From contig NZ_FNNN01000002.1 of the NCBI RefSeq assembly GCF_900106755.1, positions 1-64,000 of the forward strand: 64,000 bases of DNA. Reading direction: 5' to 3'. The notes under the pieces were generated by a model. It was given only the letters and a program-made list of their open reading frames with translations, was not told the origin of the DNA and did not search any database. The position numbers and the translations under genes were made by a program. Below are positions 18,742-27,450 of this stretch, in pieces. This stretch comes from Bacteroides faecis MAJ27 (GTDB lineage: Bacteria; Bacteroidota; Bacteroidia; Bacteroidales; Bacteroidaceae). Within the stretch, counting starts at the first letter, position 1. Each line of letters opens with the position of its first letter.

Positions 18742-19267
18742 CCTTGACTGGTATTGTTTTGATGTTTGGTTGTCCTGGCTTTGTCTCGCCTTGTTTCAAT
18801 AGGCTCTCCGTGAAGTCGTCCTGCCATAGTCCGTCTATCCATATGGGAGAAGTGGACTCCATCTGCCCATCCATCTTTTCCTGCAACGACTCGGCTGCGT
18901 TCTTCGGCTTCTGTTGGTTGACATCATTTCCTTCGTCTTCATCAACATCATCTTCTCTGCCGGAAGAATCCGTTTCTGGAGAATAACCACTCATTCCGTT
19001 GTTCTCTGTTCCCATGCCATAGCCCTCATCGTATGATGTGCCGTCTTGGAAACTCGTGTCGTATTGCTTGTCGGCAACGCTAAAGCCACCATCGCTTTCG
19101 TTGACGGCTACAGCAGCTTCCTCTTCCGTTATGTTGCTGATGTCAAACACTTCCTCATTGCTTTTGGCTTCTTCCTTCTTACCATACAGGTCTCTTGTTA
19201 TCATCACCGCATAGTAAATAGCGTATGCAATGGTAAGGCTGATTGCGAATATCAAAAATGGACTCAT
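18731..19267 (-). CDS. Membrane-anchored acidic protein at the head of the transfer operon
   Basis: The 178-residue protein has one N-terminal transmembrane helix (residues 3-22) and then a long acidic, Gly/Ser-rich, probably disordered tail, ending in a Trp-containing motif (IWIDGLWQDDF). It is the first gene of the transfer operon. No known family is recognised. The position resembles TraD-like small proteins, but I make no functional claim. Confidence 0.6.
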   Translation of the reverse strand: MSPFLIFAISLTIAYAIYYAVMITRDLYGKKEEAKSNEEVFDISNITEEEAAVAVNESDGGFSVADKQYDTSFQDGTSYDEGYGMGTENNGMSGYSPETDSSGREDDVDEDEGNDVNQQKPKNAAESLQEKMDGQMESTSPIWIDGLWQDDFTESLLKQGETKPGQPNIKTIPVKDEI

Positions 19268-19488
19268 ATAATACTTTGTTTTATTGATGATTTATACTCT
19301 ATGCAGTGGCAAAAGTGCCAGTTGCGAGTGCAAAGTAAAGAGTAAAATCCGACATAAAAGAATTTTGTAAAGTATGGCCATCAAAGTTTAAGATATATTC
19401 AAATTATAATTATATATCATACTCTCAATCATACTTTAATCAGCTTTTTCTGTTAGTTTTCGCATGTTTGGGAAAAGGGCATAAAAAA
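19268..19488. other. Intergenic region upstream of the transfer operon
   Basis: A/T-rich 220 bp between the operon head and the AbiEii terminator. The minus strand has TACTTTGC near 19333, a weak Bacteroides-like -7 box, so the main transfer-operon promoter may lie here. I see no ORF. Confidence 0.4.
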
Positions 19489-19510
19489 AGCCCTCCGAAT
19501 GGGAGAGCTT
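19489..19510 (-). terminator. Intrinsic terminator after abiEii
   Basis: The minus strand reads AGCTCTCC-CATTC-GGAGGGCT and then seven T residues, 23 bp beyond the AbiEii stop codon. Confidence 0.75.
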
Positions 19511-19532
19511 GATAAGGTATATCGTAATACCT

Positions 19533-20438
19533 TTATTTTTCCATGTATTGTTTCAGTTCCTGTGTGATATATGTCCAAACTTCTTGGAAGGTTAGTGGCT
19601 CCTTGAATTTGATTTTCTTCAAATAACTATTCCACATAATATTTCGTTTGGCATCTGTCGCAAAAGAATCCTCGAAAAGGCTATATTCCGTAGAGATGGC
19701 GGTGCCTCTATTCTCAAACGTGGCTGTGATGGCTTCTTGCAATGTGTTCAAGTCAATATTTCCTGCTTTTAGTATTCTGTACACATCAAAGAAGTCTTTC
19801 ATGCGGCTGTTCTCTGTCGCATGGTCTATCATTGCCTGATACTTTTCAGCCACCACGGTCTCTAAAGAGTAAGCCAAGATGTCAACTTCTGGTAATGTGT
19901 CCAGCAACACCGGATAAGAAAGGTCAACGGGTGCAGGAGTTATGATGTCGCCAAAGCCTACATCCATGGAAATAACTTGGCTTGCCGTGTCAAGTCCTAC
20001 CTTGACATGCACTCGCACACCATTATATTCTTTTTTGAGAGTGATTTCTTCTACGCTAATGCTGTCCTTTTCAAAGACAACTCCATCTTCCAGACATTCT
20101 ATGTCGCATAAATTTCTGAATGTCTCCTTGATATTGTCCAACTCACGGCTAATCTGTTGACCAAGGAAGTCTATGTCCAATGTTGGTCTTGCTTTCAAAT
20201 GCTCATGGGCATACAGTAATGCACCACCTTTCAATATAAAGCGTTCTTTGTATGGACTTACCGACAGACGGTACAACAGACGCTCCTGAAAGTATCGTGT
20301 CAATATCGATTGGTAGAAGACATTCTCTTCTTTCGATATATTAAGCAGTTTCGCTCTTACCGAGCGAGCATAATTCTTCGTTGTCATATTTATTATTTTA
20401 TAGTTCCATTTGTAGATATGTTCCCAATGTTTTGGCAA
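19533..20438 (-). CDS. AbiEii/AbiGii-family nucleotidyltransferase toxin
   Basis: The product is 301 residues. The family's nucleotidyltransferase signature is visible: FILKGGALLYA (about 66-76) followed by PTLDIDFLG (about 85-93), with the DxD metal-binding pair. A second conserved block, LETVVAEKYQAMIDH, follows near residue 195. AbiEii toxins are NTP-transferases paired with AbiEi antitoxins as type IV toxin-antitoxin and phage-abortive systems. The start overlaps the upstream abiEi gene by 41 bp. An internal Met18 (20387) is an alternative start that removes most of this overlap. Confidence 0.85.
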   Translation of the reverse strand: MPKHWEHIYKWNYKIINMTTKNYARSVRAKLLNISKEENVFYQSILTRYFQERLLYRLSVSPYKERFILKGGALLYAHEHLKARPTLDIDFLGQQISRELDNIKETFRNLCDIECLEDGVVFEKDSISVEEITLKKEYNGVRVHVKVGLDTASQVISMDVGFGDIITPAPVDLSYPVLLDTLPEVDILAYSLETVVAEKYQAMIDHATENSRMKDFFDVYRILKAGNIDLNTLQEAITATFENRGTAISTEYSLFEDSFATDAKRNIMWNSYLKKIKFKEPLTFQEVWTYITQELKQYMEK

Positions 20439-20982
20439 CTCTCAGTTGTGAGGCATATTTCATCAGTTTGCTGACATTACGATCTCTGCGTTTCAGATAT
20501 TCCTTTATAATCTCCGTACAGACATCTATGCCGATTTTGTTTCTATACTTTACTGCATCACAGACACATTTCTCCACGTCATATATCCTCACCTTGAAAC
20601 CCTCAATCTCTGTATTCGTAATTCCAAGGTTAAAGGCGGTATCACTCCAATGGTATAGTGTAATTGGGGGATAATCTGGAAGGGTGATTTTTCGGCCTCT
20701 TTTTATTGCAAGACAATATTCTTGTGGTACCTGTGTAGTCAACTGATAATGTGACCAAGCGGAATACAGACACAACACACCACCAGGAACAACCTTTTCC
20801 ACATCAAGCATTTGACTTGCCAAATGGTCATCGGTTGCATACACACCTCTTTTTATTCTGGTGAGTTCGCCATTCTTGGCGGCTTGCAATACTTTATAGT
20901 ATGCAGCTCTTCCTGCCATATCTTTTGCAGAGATATAGCCTTCAGATTTTGGATTTGTCATACGCTTTTCCATGATTTGCAT
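20398..20982 (-). CDS. AbiEi-type antitoxin (winged-helix transcription regulator)
   Basis: The 194-residue protein has an N-terminal winged-helix region (GYISAKDMAGRAAYYKVLQAAKNGELTRIKRGVYA in outline, residues about 15-50), followed by the AbiEi C-terminal domain with ITLYHW and KCVCDAVKYRNKIG blocks. AbiEi proteins bind operator repeats near their promoter and antagonise AbiEii. A -7 box lies on the minus strand at 21003-20996 (TAACTTTG). It stabilises the ICE or gives phage defence. Confidence 0.85.
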   Translation of the reverse strand: MQIMEKRMTNPKSEGYISAKDMAGRAAYYKVLQAAKNGELTRIKRGVYATDDHLASQMLDVEKVVPGGVLCLYSAWSHYQLTTQVPQEYCLAIKRGRKITLPDYPPITLYHWSDTAFNLGITNTEIEGFKVRIYDVEKCVCDAVKYRNKIGIDVCTEIIKEYLKRRDRNVSKLMKYASQLRVAKTLGTYLQMEL

Positions 20983-20995
20983 CTTTAATTCTGTA

Positions 20996-21003
20996 CAAAG
21001 TTA
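20996..21003 (-). promoter_or_regulatory. Promoter -7 box for abiEi-abiEii
   Basis: TAACTTTG on the minus strand matches TAnnTTTG, 14 bp before the abiEi start. A short leader is implied. Confidence 0.5.
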
Positions 21004-21068
21004 CTACATATTTTCAAAAGTGTAGTATGTTTGTACGGAAATCTACGCAAAAATCACGCAAAATATAG

Positions 21069-21104
21069 TTTTCTACGGAGAATATTGACTTTCTCCGTAG
21101 AAAA
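21069..21104. terminator. Hairpin downstream of the primase-like gene
   Basis: TTTTCTACGGAG (21069-21080) and CTCCGTAGAAAA (21093-21104) form a 12-bp perfect stem. It lies just beyond the stop of the gene at 21113 and upstream of abiEi, insulating the two transcripts. A/T-rich flanks could serve on either strand. Confidence 0.65.
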
Positions 21105-21112
21105 TTATCGTT

Positions 21113-22021
21113 TTATACATCCTCTTTATGTGGAATAATGGATTTTCTGCCGATAAGATAATCATTGACATCCTTGTATTCTGCATATCTTATGGATTCG
21201 TTGATTGCCCTGTTTTGATAACAGTCCATGATTGTATGGGCAGCCACCGTTCCTGCTTGGTCATTATCAAGATAACAATGGATAGCAGTGTAACACGCCA
21301 ATCGTTCCATGCATTTCCCAAGGCTACTGATGGAGTTCAGTACAATATAATCACATGGATCTTGTATGCAAATCACATTGTCGCCTCGCTTTTCCAAAGT
21401 CTTGTACGAAAGAAAGTCCATAAACCCCTCGAAGATGCAGCATCTGTCCTGCACTCCAACTTGCTGTGAATGTATCAAGGATATGTCTTTCTCGCCCAAA
21501 CAACCTTTATAATATGGGTTACGCAGCTCATAACCATCCCTGTTATTTGGAAAGGCTATACCAAAATACCGCTTGCCCTTAAACGTGTACCAGATCTCCT
21601 TGCAATAGCGTTTACCTATGTCCGCATCCACATGGCGTGAACGCAGATACGACATAAGCACAGGGTAGGACAATTCTTGGATATGTACCTTGTCCATCTT
21701 GTCTGTCTCTACTTGTGTCGGTATGGGAGGTTTTGCCTTTGTGGACTTTGGGTTGTTCATGTCCGCTGCTATATGCTGCAATGTAGCACCCACATCATCC
21801 GTATTGTAGAGAAGTTGGGCAAAAGCAATGATGTTGCCACCCTTGCCAAGAGCAAAGTCATACCATTGGTTTCGGCTGAAGTTCACCTTGAACGATGGCT
21901 TTGTCTCCGCATGCAATGGCGACAGATAATAAGATGTGGACTTGCTGCATCGTTTGGGCTGATGTCCCAATGCGCTCAGATAGTCCGTGAGTTTGATTTC
22001 CTTTGCTTGTTGTATGTTCAT
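21113..22021 (-). CDS. Toprim-domain DNA primase of the ICE
   Basis: The 302-residue protein starts with a DnaG zinc-finger-like module (SYYLSPLHAETKPSFKV, then WYDFALGKGGNIIAF) in which the usual zinc ligands are largely missing. A Toprim segment follows, with EGFMDFLSY near 200 and YLDNDQAGT near 250 (the conserved Glu and DxD). Such proteins prime replication of the excised element. It is transcribed with the RepA-like ATPase upstream but separated from it by a 190-bp region with repeats. Confidence 0.8.
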   Translation of the reverse strand: MNIQQAKEIKLTDYLSALGHQPKRCSKSTSYYLSPLHAETKPSFKVNFSRNQWYDFALGKGGNIIAFAQLLYNTDDVGATLQHIAADMNNPKSTKAKPPIPTQVETDKMDKVHIQELSYPVLMSYLRSRHVDADIGKRYCKEIWYTFKGKRYFGIAFPNNRDGYELRNPYYKGCLGEKDISLIHSQQVGVQDRCCIFEGFMDFLSYKTLEKRGDNVICIQDPCDYIVLNSISSLGKCMERLACYTAIHCYLDNDQAGTVAAHTIMDCYQNRAINESIRYAEYKDVNDYLIGRKSIIPHKEDV

Positions 22022-22052
22022 CTTTCATTCATTTTTTGTTCATTCGTGCGCT

Positions 22053-22182
22053 TATTATATATACACCAGAGTGAATGAACGGTTTTGTGAAGTCATTTTG
22101 TCGTATGTCCATGTAGTTAAATATGATGCCACTTCACAAAATCCGTCCGTTCTACTATTATATATACACCGAGGTGAATGAA
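22053..22182. repeat. Paired direct repeats with an enclosed inverted repeat (origin- or operator-like)
   Basis: TATTATATATACACC, followed by two variable bases and (G)GTGAATGAA, occurs at 22053-22079 and again at 22156-22182. Between them TTTTGTGAAGT (22083-22093) pairs with ACTTCACAAAA (22131-22141). The stem extends through ACGG/CCGT with one bulge. The block lies between the ATPase and the primase gene. Confidence 0.65.
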
Positions 22183-22212
22183 GTGGTTTTTGAAGTGACT
22201 TTCGCTTCATCC

Positions 22213-23331
22213 TCACTTCTTTACCTCCTGCCCTTCAAGCAGCGGAAGCGAAGGATAATCCTTCATTCTGCAATACTCGTTGTTGCCACACTTCACCACC
22301 AGTTTGCTCTTCAATAGGAAGGTCAGCAGCTTTGACATCACTGTTCTACCTCTGGCAAAACCAATAGTTGTATAACCTTTTGTCAATGCGTTTATCACAT
22401 TCTCATAGCCTGACACCACTTTCTTGCCGAAAGCCATTTCAAGTGCCTTGTCATGCTGCTCATCGGTAATGTCGGCTATTGTCATCTTCGGCTGTTTGGC
22501 TGTGGTGGAGTCAACCACATAGTCCTTGGCAATCTCTGGAAGTCCCTCCTTGTTTATTTGGAACGCAAAGGGCGCAAAGTCCTTGTCTCGGATGTTGAGC
22601 GGTTTCACTTCACTCACATTCGCCATCGAATTGCTCTTGCTTATCACCAGTACCGTCTCTGCCTTGTTGCTGAGTTCCGTTCCTATGTGACCTCTTACAT
22701 TGTCATCACCCTTGTTCAAGTGTAGGACACAATGTATGTGCAGGTCATAGCGGCTTGACCATTGCATCAGTTTGTTGATGATATGGACAGACTCGCTCGG
22801 ATTGTTGATGTCGAGCATCAAGTCCCTTATGCCGTCAATGATGACCAAGCCAAAGCCCTTTTGCGTCTGCAAGGCATATTCTATCAGTCGCAGTCTGAGG
22901 TTGGGACTGTACTCTCGCAGTCCGAAGAACACAAGGTTCTCACTGTTCATGTTGTCGGGTAATCCTGCAAGCCGGAGGATGCGCTGCATCACGCTGTGAC
23001 AGTGGAAACGGCTCTGCTCTGTATCAACGTAGAGTATCTTACGCTTGTCATCGGGTAGTTTTGCCGTATATTGCAGCACCTTTCCGTTAGCAAGCGAGGC
23101 AGCTACCAAAGCGGACACGTTGAACGTCTTTCGGCTCTTCGCCTTGCCTGTGGAGGCACTGAAGTTGCCAAGCGTGGCTATGGTCGAGTTGTCCACCCAT
23201 ATTATCTGTGGCGGTGTCTGGTAGGTCTCGTCCGCATGGATAAGCGATGCCTTCAGCAACTTTTCCAACAAATCAGCATTGTCCGCTGCGCCTTCAAAGA
23301 GGCTCATGTCGTTCATTTCTTCCATCGTCAT
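22213..23331 (-). CDS. RepA-like AAA ATPase/helicase (AAA_25)
   Basis: This 372-residue RecA-fold protein has a Walker-A-like SASTGKAKSRKTF at about 58-70, IL-YVDTEQ near 110 and Walker B GLVIIDGIRDL near 160, followed by HIHCVLHLNKG. This pattern occurs in hexameric RepA-type helicases of mobilisable elements. The noncanonical P-loop (TGKAKSRKT) is typical of the Bacteroidales group. It overlaps the HTH gene upstream by 4 bp, implying coupled translation. Confidence 0.8.
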   Translation of the reverse strand: MTMEEMNDMSLFEGAADNADLLEKLLKASLIHADETYQTPPQIIWVDNSTIATLGNFSASTGKAKSRKTFNVSALVAASLANGKVLQYTAKLPDDKRKILYVDTEQSRFHCHSVMQRILRLAGLPDNMNSENLVFFGLREYSPNLRLRLIEYALQTQKGFGLVIIDGIRDLMLDINNPSESVHIINKLMQWSSRYDLHIHCVLHLNKGDDNVRGHIGTELSNKAETVLVISKSNSMANVSEVKPLNIRDKDFAPFAFQINKEGLPEIAKDYVVDSTTAKQPKMTIADITDEQHDKALEMAFGKKVVSGYENVINALTKGYTTIGFARGRTVMSKLLTFLLKSKLVVKCGNNEYCRMKDYPSLPLLEGQEVKK

Positions 23332-23792
23332 CTGCTCTTCAAGGGTTTGTTCATCACATAGCGTATGGCATCCTGCTCATACACCTCTTTTGTTTTCACA
23401 GGGTGCTTCTTGATCCATTCCACCAGTTCTTCCTTGCTGAAATAGATGGTCTTGCCGTTTGGCTTGTAATGGGGAATGGCAAAGGTACGTGTCAGTTTGT
23501 AAAGCTGACTCTTTGAAGCGTCAAGGAATACGCTTGCCTCGTCAAGGGTGAGCACGTCTTTTCCTGCAAAGAGCCATTTCTCCAAGCACTTGATGCGGTT
23601 CAACACATCCTCCACTGGTCCAAGCAGCTTGAATGCTTCTTCCATTTGTTGAATGCGCTCGGCAAGTCTCATTGGTGTCATATCTGCCAGTTCTTGTTCT
23701 GTCAACTCGTGTTTATCCACGTCTATCGTTGGCGGTAGGATAGTGCCATCCTTTGGTGGATTGTTTGCCTGATTTGTTGTCTGTCCAATCAT
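23328..23792 (-). CDS. Excisionase-like helix-turn-helix DNA-binding protein
   Basis: The 154-residue protein has a coiled-coil middle (about 38-65) and a C-terminal MerR/excisionase-type HTH (LTLDEASVFLDASKSQLYKLTR, about 80-102, then KPNGKTIYFSKEELVEWI). Proteins of this kind are present in most Bacteroides integrative elements as excision or regulatory factors. It heads the RepA-like operon; its promoter has TACCTTTG at 23872-23865 (minus strand) with a hairpin in the leader. Confidence 0.75.
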   Translation of the reverse strand: MIGQTTNQANNPPKDGTILPPTIDVDKHELTEQELADMTPMRLAERIQQMEEAFKLLGPVEDVLNRIKCLEKWLFAGKDVLTLDEASVFLDASKSQLYKLTRTFAIPHYKPNGKTIYFSKEELVEWIKKHPVKTKEVYEQDAIRYVMNKPLKSR

Positions 23793-23834
23793 TGTCGTAA
23801 TTTTATTTATCGTTACACATAACGAGGTCGCCCT

Positions 23835-23872
23835 CCATAACCAGGTTTCTGATTACGGAGGGCAAAGGTAAG
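23835..23872 (-). promoter_or_regulatory. Promoter and leader hairpin of the HTH/RepA operon
   Basis: On the minus strand TACCTTTG (23872-23865) is followed at once by GCCCTCC...GGAGGGC, a stem that would sit at the very 5' end of the transcript. Confidence 0.5.
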
Positions 23873-23949
23873 GGCATTTCTGACCAATCGGATGGAAGTG
23901 CGCTTGACTGTCAACCGACTATCAAGCCAACTGTCAAGGTTTTCATCTG

Positions 23950-24817
23950 TCAGATGGTGTCCTTGCTGTCATTTTTACCGCAATCTGCTATTTCTTGCAC
24001 TTTCTTGCGGATAGCCTCATAGATGCTGGCGTTGGTACTTTTGGCATCACTGGTTGCTGAGGACAGCTTGGTTGTTGTAAGTGGCTTGTCTGTTGATGAA
24101 GACAGAATGAGTTTATGCTTGGCAATGACCGATTGCCATTGCTTGCAAATCAAGTTCTTGCTGCAGAGCATGTCAAAGAAGAATGCCACACGTCTGTTGC
24201 TTCTCGCCTTTAGCTGCTTGCAGACTTGGCACGAGAAGAGTTTTCGCATATCCTCTTCCGACACATCGGCTGAGAACAAATGAACCTCATTGGCATGGCG
24301 CGCAATGAGGTTCAACTGAGTAGAATCAAAGTAACATTGAAAGTCCTGTTTCGGTTTGGGGTCTCGTGCTGTTTGTAATATTGACGGTGGTTTACCATGG
24401 AGATACTGACCGTTTGGAGGTGGCTCCGTGGTGTTGAACTTGTGATGAAGAGCCTTGTAGTCATGATACTCGAAATCCACTTTGGTAAAGAATATGACTA
24501 CCAAGTCCTCACGTTTTTCAAGAAACTCCTCCATGATGTAGAAGTTCTTCTTGTGTTCGTTCTTGCCTGCCGCATACTGGCAGTCTGTATAGGAATGGCT
24601 GTTGAGAAAGTCTTTTTTGTAGCGGTGATACAGTTTACCGCATCCTATTACTTCCGTCTGATAGCACTCATGGGCTTCCTTGAAGAACAGCCACAATTTG
24701 TTGGTACCACAAATGCCACCTACACCGTTAGCGAAGGTGCATTCATTGCATTGGGGTAAAAAGAGAGAACGAGGAGTCGTCTCGTCCTTGGTTGTTTGAT
24801 GTATTATTATGTTCCAT
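23950..24817 (-). pseudogene. Cys-containing ICE protein, frameshifted near its N-terminus
   Basis: An ATG at 24817, 3 bp after the integrase stop, opens a frame that terminates after 24 codons (24743). A second frame continues to 23950 for more than 248 residues and is open upstream through CNECTFANG and VGGICGTNKLWLFF but has no start codon. Joining the two by a one-base shift at the T5/C4 run near 24755-24765 restores one protein of about 288 residues with a CxxC-x8-C possible metal site. It is unrecognised otherwise. Either a real frameshift or a homopolymer read error explains the break. Confidence 0.55.
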
Positions 24818-24819
24818 TT

Positions 24820-27036
24820 TTATTCTTCGAACGCACTGTCCAATAGAGAAACAGCCTCGTCCTTTTTCTTGTTGATGATTTTTGCGTAAATTTGTGTCGT
24901 GCGCACCTCCGTATGACCGAGAAGTTTGCTTGTAGTGTATAGGTCTGCGCCCATGGTCAGCTCCATCGTGGCGAACGTGTGTCTTGAGACATGGTAGGTC
25001 ACATGTTTGCTGATACCTGCCGCACGGCTCCATTCCGGGATGCAGTCGTAGTTCTTGCTTGGCAGTGTTGGAAACACCTTGTCCTCGTCACTCGCAGATC
25101 CACGCTCAGGCATCCAACGAAGGGCTTGCTTGTTGAGAGGAAGATAGAGAGGCTGCTTGGTCTTGTACTGCAATATCTCAACTCGTGTCTTGTCACCCTC
25201 GGTGATGATGTTTTTCCACTTCAAACTCTTCACGTCACTGATACGGAGTCCGCAGAAGCATGAAAACAGGAACGCCGCCTTGATATCCTCACGCTTGCAA
25301 GGGGTGTCAATCAGTCTCTTCACCTCGTCAACGGTCAGATACTCTCGCTTGGTGCCGCCACCTTTCAGAACATCCACGCGAAGACGCAATACGGGATTGT
25401 CGTCCATTATCTCTTCCTCAATAGCCATATTGAAGGCTGCTTTGAGGCATTTGAGATAGTTCATCACCGTGGACTTGGACGGATGGGTGTGCTTGTAGGT
25501 GATATAGTCGTTCAACAAGAACACCATGAAACCATTGCAGTATTCCTTGGTCATCTCTGCGAGTGTTACGTTTGGCGAGTGTTCTCTCACTGCATTCAGC
25601 ACGCTGTTCACCCAGTTTCGGGCAGATTGTCTTCCTCGCTCCACCTGTGCGTCACGGAATATCTCCAACCAATCCACAAGTCGCATTTTGATTCTCGACT
25701 TGTCTTTGAGCCCTGCGATGCCGTTAGTGATGCTCATGATGCGTTGTGCCTTGATGGCATAGACCGCTTGCATCGTCTGCTTGTTCTGTTCCCTGGCAGC
25801 TGCGTCAACCTCTGGTATGAGATAAAGGCGCAGATAATCATAGGTACGGCGACCGTTGACATTGATGGATAGATAGACCGACTTGTTGCCGTTGGCAAGT
25901 TCCTTGAAGCGGATTCTCACAGGCTCCTTGGTCTTGGAATTTCTCTTGCGCTCAGTCTCTGCAACGGCAATCTCTGTCTTCACCTTCTTAGTGGCAAGAT
26001 ACTCCTTGTATTTGTCCACGTTGGCATCTGGATCTTCTCCATGTGGCTTGTAGCCTCTTCTGCCGACACGCTTCTCAAAGGTTCCGTCCTTCAATGCCTT
26101 CATGCGTTCCTTGGCCTTTTTCTCAGCTTCTTTCCAGATTTCCTTGTGTTTCTCCTCGCTGTCATCCTTACGAAGGTAAAGACCAACTGACTCATAGGCA
26201 CGTTGCCCCTTACCATAATATATATCAAGGAAGAGGGACCGGTCTCCATTGCGCATCTTGCGACTACGGACTATCACAGAACTGGTGTATTCCTCAACTT
26301 TCTCCACTTGGTTCAGCTCGTCAGAAGGATCCGTGAAAGTCTCTCCATTGACAACCTCTCGCGTCTTGCGTTCTTTCAGACGCTCTGCGGTTTCCATGAC
26401 CAAGGCATTATTCTGCTTGTCAGCCTCGGTAATCTCTGGGTTGATATAGAGCTTCAGAAATTCGTACTTGCGCTCACCATTATAATATATGTCGAAGTAG
26501 AGCGACTTGCTGCCGTTGGCAAGGTCCTTGAAACGAAGAGTGACAGCTTCACGCTTGTTGGGTCTGCCTCTATGTTTTTTGATTGTTCCATCTATGGCTC
26601 TGTCCTCACCGTCATCGTCAATAAACTTCCATTGGTGTCCTTCTCTGCCAGAAACGGCTCCAACGACTTCGTTTACCTCACTTTCCTTTCCCTTGACACT
26701 TTTGCCAGTTTTATCACTGCCGACTTTTTTCTTCTTACTTAAACGTGCGTTCTTCTTGCTTGAAGTTGTTGTAGAAGCAGGATGTTCCAAGGAAGCCTTC
26801 ACTGTTTCCAACTTTCCCGACAGGATTTCTTGCACTCGTTGGTTCTTGATAGCTTCTGCCTTCTGCAAGGTCTCGGCATTGACTGCCTTAGCCTTGTCAT
26901 CGTCCTCTGGAAGCAGATAAAGCTTCAAGAACTCATACGACCTCTTTCCACTTTTGTAAGTGTCGAGATAAATCGACTTTGTGCCATTCGCCAAATCCTT
27001 GTAGCGTATGCGCACAGGTTCATTGTTACTTCTCAT
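24820..27036 (-). CDS. int: Tyrosine integrase with four arm-type DNA-binding repeats
   Basis: This 738-residue recombinase is much longer than the usual 370-450. The C-terminal part has a SAM-like core-binding domain (about 450-560) and the catalytic domain with GLRISDV (Arg), HVSRHTFAT (His/Arg), LLGHTEVRTTQIYA (His and nucleophile Tyr). The N-terminal 450 residues hold four copies of a module of the form VRIRxKxLANGxKSxYLDxYxxGxRxYExLxLYLxPE, at about 5-73, 163-235, 253-322 and 373-443. They resemble the arm-type domain that CTnDOT-like integrases have once. It catalyses ICE integration and excision. Confidence 0.9.
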   Translation of the reverse strand: MRSNNEPVRIRYKDLANGTKSIYLDTYKSGKRSYEFLKLYLLPEDDDKAKAVNAETLQKAEAIKNQRVQEILSGKLETVKASLEHPASTTTSSKKNARLSKKKKVGSDKTGKSVKGKESEVNEVVGAVSGREGHQWKFIDDDGEDRAIDGTIKKHRGRPNKREAVTLRFKDLANGSKSLYFDIYYNGERKYEFLKLYINPEITEADKQNNALVMETAERLKERKTREVVNGETFTDPSDELNQVEKVEEYTSSVIVRSRKMRNGDRSLFLDIYYGKGQRAYESVGLYLRKDDSEEKHKEIWKEAEKKAKERMKALKDGTFEKRVGRRGYKPHGEDPDANVDKYKEYLATKKVKTEIAVAETERKRNSKTKEPVRIRFKELANGNKSVYLSINVNGRRTYDYLRLYLIPEVDAAAREQNKQTMQAVYAIKAQRIMSITNGIAGLKDKSRIKMRLVDWLEIFRDAQVERGRQSARNWVNSVLNAVREHSPNVTLAEMTKEYCNGFMVFLLNDYITYKHTHPSKSTVMNYLKCLKAAFNMAIEEEIMDDNPVLRLRVDVLKGGGTKREYLTVDEVKRLIDTPCKREDIKAAFLFSCFCGLRISDVKSLKWKNIITEGDKTRVEILQYKTKQPLYLPLNKQALRWMPERGSASDEDKVFPTLPSKNYDCIPEWSRAAGISKHVTYHVSRHTFATMELTMGADLYTTSKLLGHTEVRTTQIYAKIINKKKDEAVSLLDSAFEE

Positions 27037-27075
27037 GTTACTTTGTTATTTATTCTACTTATTGTCATTTTGCGA

Positions 27076-27192
27076 GATTTGTTACTCACGGTGCAAAGAT
27101 ACGAAAAATAATTGGATTTGTTACCCAAAACGAGAATCAATTACGAACCATTAACTATGATAAATTATAAAATCAAATGGTAAAGTAACAAA
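27076..27192. repeat. TTTGTTAC repeats next to the integrase (candidate arm sites)
   Basis: GATTTGTTAC occurs at 27076-27085 and 27115-27124, and TTTGTTAC inverted at 27192-27185. Near matches (TTTGTTAT, TTTGTTAA) lie at 27038-27046 and near 27213. They flank the integrase promoter. Confidence 0.45.
27094..27101 (-). promoter_or_regulatory. Integrase promoter -7 box
   Basis: TATCTTTG on the minus strand, 58 bp before the integrase start, fits TAnnTTTG. It lies between two TTTGTTAC repeats, so integrase binding could occlude it. Confidence 0.55.
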
Positions 27193-27450
27193 CAAATAAC
27201 AAAATACATTCTTTGTTAAATACCTGCTATATGCTGTATATATTAGCATTTACGCACAATTTCTTGTCTTTTTGAATGTTGCATGATATTGACGTTGTAT
27301 TGGCGTTGCTTATCCTCTGAGGAAGGCAATGCGAGAGCCTAAAAGGTGGGATAAGCAGAAATCAGGCTCCCACGTCTTCTCGTATGTATACACATCAACA
27401 TGACACACACTGCTGAGCATGGGGACCTATCAGCAAAACACAACATCCTT
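27193..27450. other. Probable ICE right end and junction region, no gene
   Basis: The stretch between the candidate arm sites and the first chromosomal gene holds no ORF that I trust and no tRNA. The ICE-chromosome junction should be here, but without the left end no attachment repeat can be named. Confidence 0.4.

Larger units (their letters stand above)
1..27250. mobile_element. Right part of a Bacteroides integrative conjugative element (ICE)
   Basis: A minus-strand block runs from a tyrosine integrase at the right through replication-type genes into a complete-looking type IV secretion operon ending with a coupling protein and a lysozyme. This is the layout of Bacteroidales conjugative transposons. 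The right end is inferred to lie between the integrase promoter (27.10 kb) and the first chromosomal genes (27.45 kb); no attachment repeat could be matched because the left end is outside the window. No relaxase gene, tetQ, erm or rteAB-type regulator is visible here. The left boundary is arbitrary, set by the window edge. Confidence 0.75.

Noticed and set aside
1..27250. CTnDOT itself
   Set aside because: tetQ, ermF, rteA/B/C and the usual excision operon are absent, and several transfer genes (two pilins, large exported protein, lysozyme) differ.
27290..27400. A tRNA gene as ICE target
   Set aside because: No T-loop GGTTCGA-type sequence or acceptor stem pairing was found.
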